A stretch of DNA of 36,694 nucleotides from assembly GCA_947589355.1 (NCBI GenBank), contig CANPZC010000020.1, positions 1 to 36,694 of the forward strand, given 5' to 3'. Shown one piece after another: positions 33,983 to 36,694 of the stretch (the first letter of the stretch is position 1; every line of letters begins with the position of its first letter). Position numbers and translations under genes: made by a program. The stretch is from an uncultured Clostridia bacterium (GTDB taxonomy: Bacteria > Bacillota > Clostridia > Oscillospirales > Ruminococcaceae). The notes under the pieces were generated by a model that ran no database searches, had not been told where the DNA came from, and was given only the letters and a program-made list of their open reading frames with translations.

Positions 33983-34759
33983 TTACTTTCTGCCGCTGCC
34001 AGGCTGCTGCACAAGATCGAGATTATCGTCTGCAAAGACATCATCGTAATCTGACAATGCACCAACAGAATCGACCTCTGACGGTGACAGTTCCTTTGAG
34101 ACATCATCTTCAAGCGCAACCTCTTCAAGTTTATTACGATTTTGATATGTTGTCTGATAAGCTGCCATAACAGCACGGTAGAAGCTGTTGTACGATTCCT
34201 TAGTAATGGGGTGGAATATATCTTTGTATACTTTTACCTCTTTACCGTTTTCATCGAGCTTAACTTCTCCGTTATCGTCCTTATCCTTGAAAGAATACTT
34301 GGCAAGGTCAGGATAAAGTTCGCCGCTTTTGTCTGAGTGCTTTATGCGGACATTTTCAAGTGCAAATCCGTTATTAAACACTACATTCGCAAAGCCCTTG
34401 AGATTGTCTTTTTCGTACAAGCTGACTTTAACTTGTTTAACAGCCATCGGTTCTTTGCCATAGTTATATGCAAACTTCTGACCGTTTTCTGTGGTCTTTT
34501 CATAAGAAGAAAGCACAGCCTCGTTAAGAGCCTGACGGGTTTCATGCTTTATAGGGTGGAACACATCTTTGTATTCCACCTCGCCGTTGCCTTTATTGCG
34601 CTTGTAGCGCGGCAACTCGGCATAAAGCTCTCCCTTCTTAGATTCTTTGATCTTTACGTTTTCCAACGCAAATTCGTCCATTTGCACATTAGCAAATCCT
34701 CTGAGGTTGTTATTCTTGTCAGCGCCGTCGTACTTGTTGATCGTAATTGTCATTTTCAT
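33983..34759 (-). CDS. Tandem SpoVG-domain protein
   Basis: 258 residues made of two SpoVG-like domains: about 3-87 (LRGFANVQMDEFALENVKI, ELYAELPRY, DVFHPI) and about 107-203 (LKGFANVVFNNGFALENVRI, ELYPDLAKY, DIFHPI). Single-domain SpoVG proteins are small DNA- or RNA-binding regulators in Firmicutes; here two copies are fused, as if a dimer were made in one chain. The acidic tail ends DDNLDLVQQPGSGRK, related to the tails of the two HipA-like kinases. It lies between the SSB-side genes and the primase in one operon, suggesting a nucleic-acid role in transfer or regulation. Confidence 0.8.
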   Translation of the reverse strand: MKMTITINKYDGADKNNNLRGFANVQMDEFALENVKIKESKKGELYAELPRYKRNKGNGEVEYKDVFHPIKHETRQALNEAVLSSYEKTTENGQKFAYNYGKEPMAVKQVKVSLYEKDNLKGFANVVFNNGFALENVRIKHSDKSGELYPDLAKYSFKDKDDNGEVKLDENGKEVKVYKDIFHPITKESYNSFYRAVMAAYQTTYQNRNKLEEVALEDDVSKELSPSEVDSVGALSDYDDVFADDNLDLVQQPGSGRK

Positions 34760-34784
34760 AGCTATCGCTCCTCGTAAAATTTAT

Positions 34785-34801
34785 TGTGTCATCGTGACAC
34801 A
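34785..34801. repeat. TGTGTCA palindrome, copy 5
   Basis: TGTGTCATCGTGACACA, 26 bases before the SpoVG-type start and directly after the preceding small gene. Confidence 0.85.
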
Positions 34802-34805
34802 TTTT

Positions 34806-34985
34806 TTATCTGACAGACTTCTTTTTATTATTTCCGTCGCTCAAAATGCTGCTGTCAGTATCAGCATTATGCTCGGCTGTCATGCTTGTACATTTACCGT
34901 CAACAAAGTACTTACATACTTCGCATGATATATCACAGCTTTCGCTGCAACAAACGGTATCGTACAAAGATAAAAGTTGTTCCAT
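34806..34985 (-). CDS. Small Cys-rich protein, 59 residues
   Basis: A short frame filling the gap between ssb and the SpoVG-type gene. Residues 12-32 hold six Cys (VCCSESCDISCEVC, then GKC), followed by a polar, basic end (NNKKKSVR). AAGGAGG lies 15 bases before the ATG, longer than usual; an ATG closer to it is followed at once by a stop. It resembles the other Cys-rich protein of this element (25456-25659) only in Cys density. Probably metal-binding; family unknown. Confidence 0.55.
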   Translation of the reverse strand: MEQLLSLYDTVCCSESCDISCEVCKYFVDGKCTSMTAEHNADTDSSILSDGNNKKKSVR

Positions 34986-35005
34986 TTTACATCTCTACCA
35001 CCTCC

Positions 35006-35503
35006 TTAACTGTTCACTTCACTAATCACTTCGTTAAGAACAGATTCGTAATCATTGAGGACATCTTCATAATCCTCAAGATTACCCATATCTACAGGTC
35101 GTTCAGAATTATCAGGAACTGTAGGCGGTTGTTCACTGTTCTTTCTCTCCGTAGACGTTTCCTTGTTTTCGCCGCTTTCAGATTTCTTTTCGCCAGTAAA
35201 TGAAACACTGTCTACAAGAACTTCTGTCACATAGTGGCGTATACCGTCCTTGTCGTCATACGTTCGGCTGCGTAATGCACCCGTAACCGCTATCATTTTG
35301 CCTTTTCCGAAATACTTTTCGATGAATGATGCGCGCTGTTTCCAGGCTACACAAGTGATGAAGTCAACTTTCTTTTCCTCATCATTTTTTGAATACGGTC
35401 TTTCTATAGCAATATTGAAAGACAACACTGCTATGCCGCTTGGAGTGACCTTAACTTCAAGGTCGTTTGCGATTCTGCCCATAAGGACAACATTGTTTAC
35501 CAT
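35006..35503 (-). CDS. ssb: Single-stranded DNA-binding protein
   Basis: 165 residues. Residues 1-105 are a typical OB-fold: VVLMGRIANDLEVKVTPSG, FNIAIERPY, DFITCVAWKQRASFIEKYFGKGKMIAVTG. The linker is Glu/Ser/Pro-rich. The C-terminus (VLNDYESVLNEVISEVNS) is acidic but lacks the usual DDDLPF-type tip that binds partner proteins. AGGAGG precedes the ATG. It probably protects the transferred strand during conjugation. Confidence 0.93.
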   Translation of the reverse strand: MVNNVVLMGRIANDLEVKVTPSGIAVLSFNIAIERPYSKNDEEKKVDFITCVAWKQRASFIEKYFGKGKMIAVTGALRSRTYDDKDGIRHYVTEVLVDSVSFTGEKKSESGENKETSTERKNSEQPPTVPDNSERPVDMGNLEDYEDVLNDYESVLNEVISEVNS

Positions 35504-35534
35504 TTTTTTATCCTCCTATTTTTTAATATAAAAA

Positions 35535-35556
35535 AACGCCCTTATAAAAGAGCGTT
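35535..35556 (-). terminator. Terminator after the topoisomerase gene
   Basis: On the minus strand AACGCTCTT pairs with AAGGGCGTT (one G-T pair), followed by a run of seven T. The genes from ssb on must then depend on read-through or their own promoter, which I cannot see. Confidence 0.82.
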
Positions 35557-35579
35557 AATTCCATAATATTGTTATATTA

Positions 35580-36694
35580 TCAGCCTTTCCTTGTTTTCCA
35601 CTGATAATATATCTTACCTTGATACTCATTTTCCGCAACATCAGGAATAACAATGGTTTTTCTGCCGTTGGAAGTATAAGAAATCTCCTTGCCCTCAAGC
35701 AGATTTTTGAGCTGCGCTTCGGTCAGCTCCTTGCCGTAAACCTTAGCTATATTCATTCCGCACTTTCCTGTACAGTAAAAACCATACTTGCCTTTTCTAA
35801 CATCAGCTCCGCACTTCGGGCATTTTCCGATAGCCTGTGATGTACCACTGCTGAATGATACCGAACCGTCAACAGAGCTGTATTTCTGACAGATGTTTTT
35901 TACAAATTCCTCGATATTGTCCATAAAGCCATCAGCACTGTATTCACCGCGCTCAACCTGTTTTAACTGCATTTCCCATTCTGCTGTAAGCTTCGGGGAT
36001 TTAACTTCTTCGGGAACAACAGCAATCAGATTAACGCCTTTTTCGGTAGCAACTATCTGTTTTTTTCTACGTTCTGCATAGCCATGCTTGACAAGTCCCT
36101 CTATAGTAGCCGCCCTAGTTGCAGGAGTTCCCAAACCTTTCTTCTCTGAATCTTCGTCATAATTTTCATCACCTGCGTGTTCCATAGCAGACAGCAGCGT
36201 ATCTTCGGTGTATGGCTTCGGAGGACTTGTCCAATGTTCGGCTTTTTCGGCTGAAACATTCTCGAATTTCTGACCTTGTGAAATATCCGGCAGGCTCTTT
36301 TCTTCGTCCTTTTCCTCGTCTTTTTCTTCTGCATCGGAATTTTTATTTTTTAGTTCTGACTTAATCGCGGCTTCTATTGACTTCCAACCGTTTTCAAGGA
36401 TAGTTTTTCCGTTTGCAGAAAAAGTAACATTTTCGCATTCGATTTTGACTTTTACAGATTCGTACTTGTGCGGATCGGCAGCCGCCATTATCAGCTTTGC
36501 AGAAATAAGTTTCAGAATATTTTTCTGTCCCTCCGGCAGTGAATTCAAGTCGGCATTTTCAATGTTTGCAGTCGGGATAATAGCATGATGTCCACTGACT
36601 TTTTTGTTATTTATAATACGTTTAACGTCAATGCTTTCAGGCGCAGAACCAAACGCAGGAAAAGCCTTATACACTTTGCCGACAACATCTTTTG
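35580..36694 (-). CDS. topB: DNA topoisomerase III, C-terminal part (5' end outside window)
   Basis: The frame is open to the right edge; a GTG at 36674 is internal. It shows the type IA core motifs VSGHHAIIPT and GLGTPATRAATIEGLVKHGYAER, then a C-terminal zinc-finger-like region (CPKCGADVRKGKYGFYC, GKC) and the end domain LTEAQLKNLLEGKEISY. It relaxes or decatenates DNA through a transient single-strand break; the active-site Tyr domain lies outside. Element-borne TopB is common beside conjugation genes of clostridial elements. An acidic insert (EEKDEEKDEEKS) lies near residue 120 of the visible part. Confidence 0.9.
   Translation of the reverse strand, partial: KDVVGKVYKAFPAFGSAPESIDVKRIINNKKVSGHHAIIPTANIENADLNSLPEGQKNILKLISAKLIMAAADPHKYESVKVKIECENVTFSANGKTILENGWKSIEAAIKSELKNKNSDAEEKDEEKDEEKSLPDISQGQKFENVSAEKAEHWTSPPKPYTEDTLLSAMEHAGDENYDEDSEKKGLGTPATRAATIEGLVKHGYAERRKKQIVATEKGVNLIAVVPEEVKSPKLTAEWEMQLKQVERGEYSADGFMDNIEEFVKNICQKYSSVDGSVSFSSGTSQAIGKCPKCGADVRKGKYGFYCTGKCGMNIAKVYGKELTEAQLKNLLEGKEISYTSNGRKTIVIPDVAENEYQGKIYYQWKTRKG

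Overview
The window looks like chromosome of a gut-type Clostridia bacterium (Oscillospiraceae/Ruminococcus-like), with part of an integrative conjugative element to its right. The basis is Firmicutes ribosome-binding sites (AAGGAGG), strong TTGACA/TATAAT promoters, and the families of the genes. No species can be named from sequence alone. Bases 1-12977 use GC-richer codons and carry housekeeping genes. From about 12978 the DNA is visibly more AT-rich and almost every gene points left.

Chromosomal part. (i) 1-3457: a 5'-truncated ABC exporter, a DUF1854 protein and a second ABC exporter with a zinc ribbon, closed by a bidirectional terminator. (ii) 3507-5984: an orphan FtsX-type permease on the minus strand. 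(iii) 9580-6139: a minus-strand operon of Lrp/AsnC regulator, class I aminotransferase, ispE and a PflA-like radical SAM protein. (iv) 11954-9686: an ECF sigma factor and its membrane partner (probable anti-sigma), preceded by two tandem copies of an ECF-type promoter plus a sigma-A promoter. (v) 12257-12826: a beta-carbonic anhydrase. (vi) tRNA-Thr(GGT) at 12902-12977.

Junction, 12978-14530. No ordinary gene is present. A block of about 500 bases directly after the tRNA is packed with stem-loops and may be a large structured RNA. Two face-to-face promoter pairs follow. The second has the anatomy of a type I toxin-antitoxin system: a 25-residue hydrophobic peptide gene and a convergent short RNA sharing one bidirectional terminator. 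A decayed gene end lies between them.

Element, 14538-36694 (continues past the right edge). Read in transcription order from the right: topoisomerase III (cut by the edge), SSB, a small Cys-rich protein, a tandem SpoVG protein, a TOPRIM primase-like protein, then the type IV secretion set: VirB2-like pilin, VirB6-like channel, VirB3/PrgI-like protein and VirB4 ATPase. Next come a membrane-anchored Big2 protein, small accessory genes and a ribbon-helix-helix protein. A 23.8-24.1 kb region has iteron-like repeats and is a candidate origin. After it come a ribbon-helix-helix mobilisation protein, a relaxase fused to Sel1 repeats, the VirD4/TraG coupling protein and a winged-helix protein with a candidate antisense RNA. 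Two HipA-like kinases end the element. No integrase and no peptidoglycan hydrolase is visible.

The most unusual signals are the structured-RNA block, the type I toxin-antitoxin locus, a nearly identical C-terminal tail on unrelated element proteins, a 17-bp palindrome in five copies, and mutually exclusive hairpins between the pilin and VirB6 genes.
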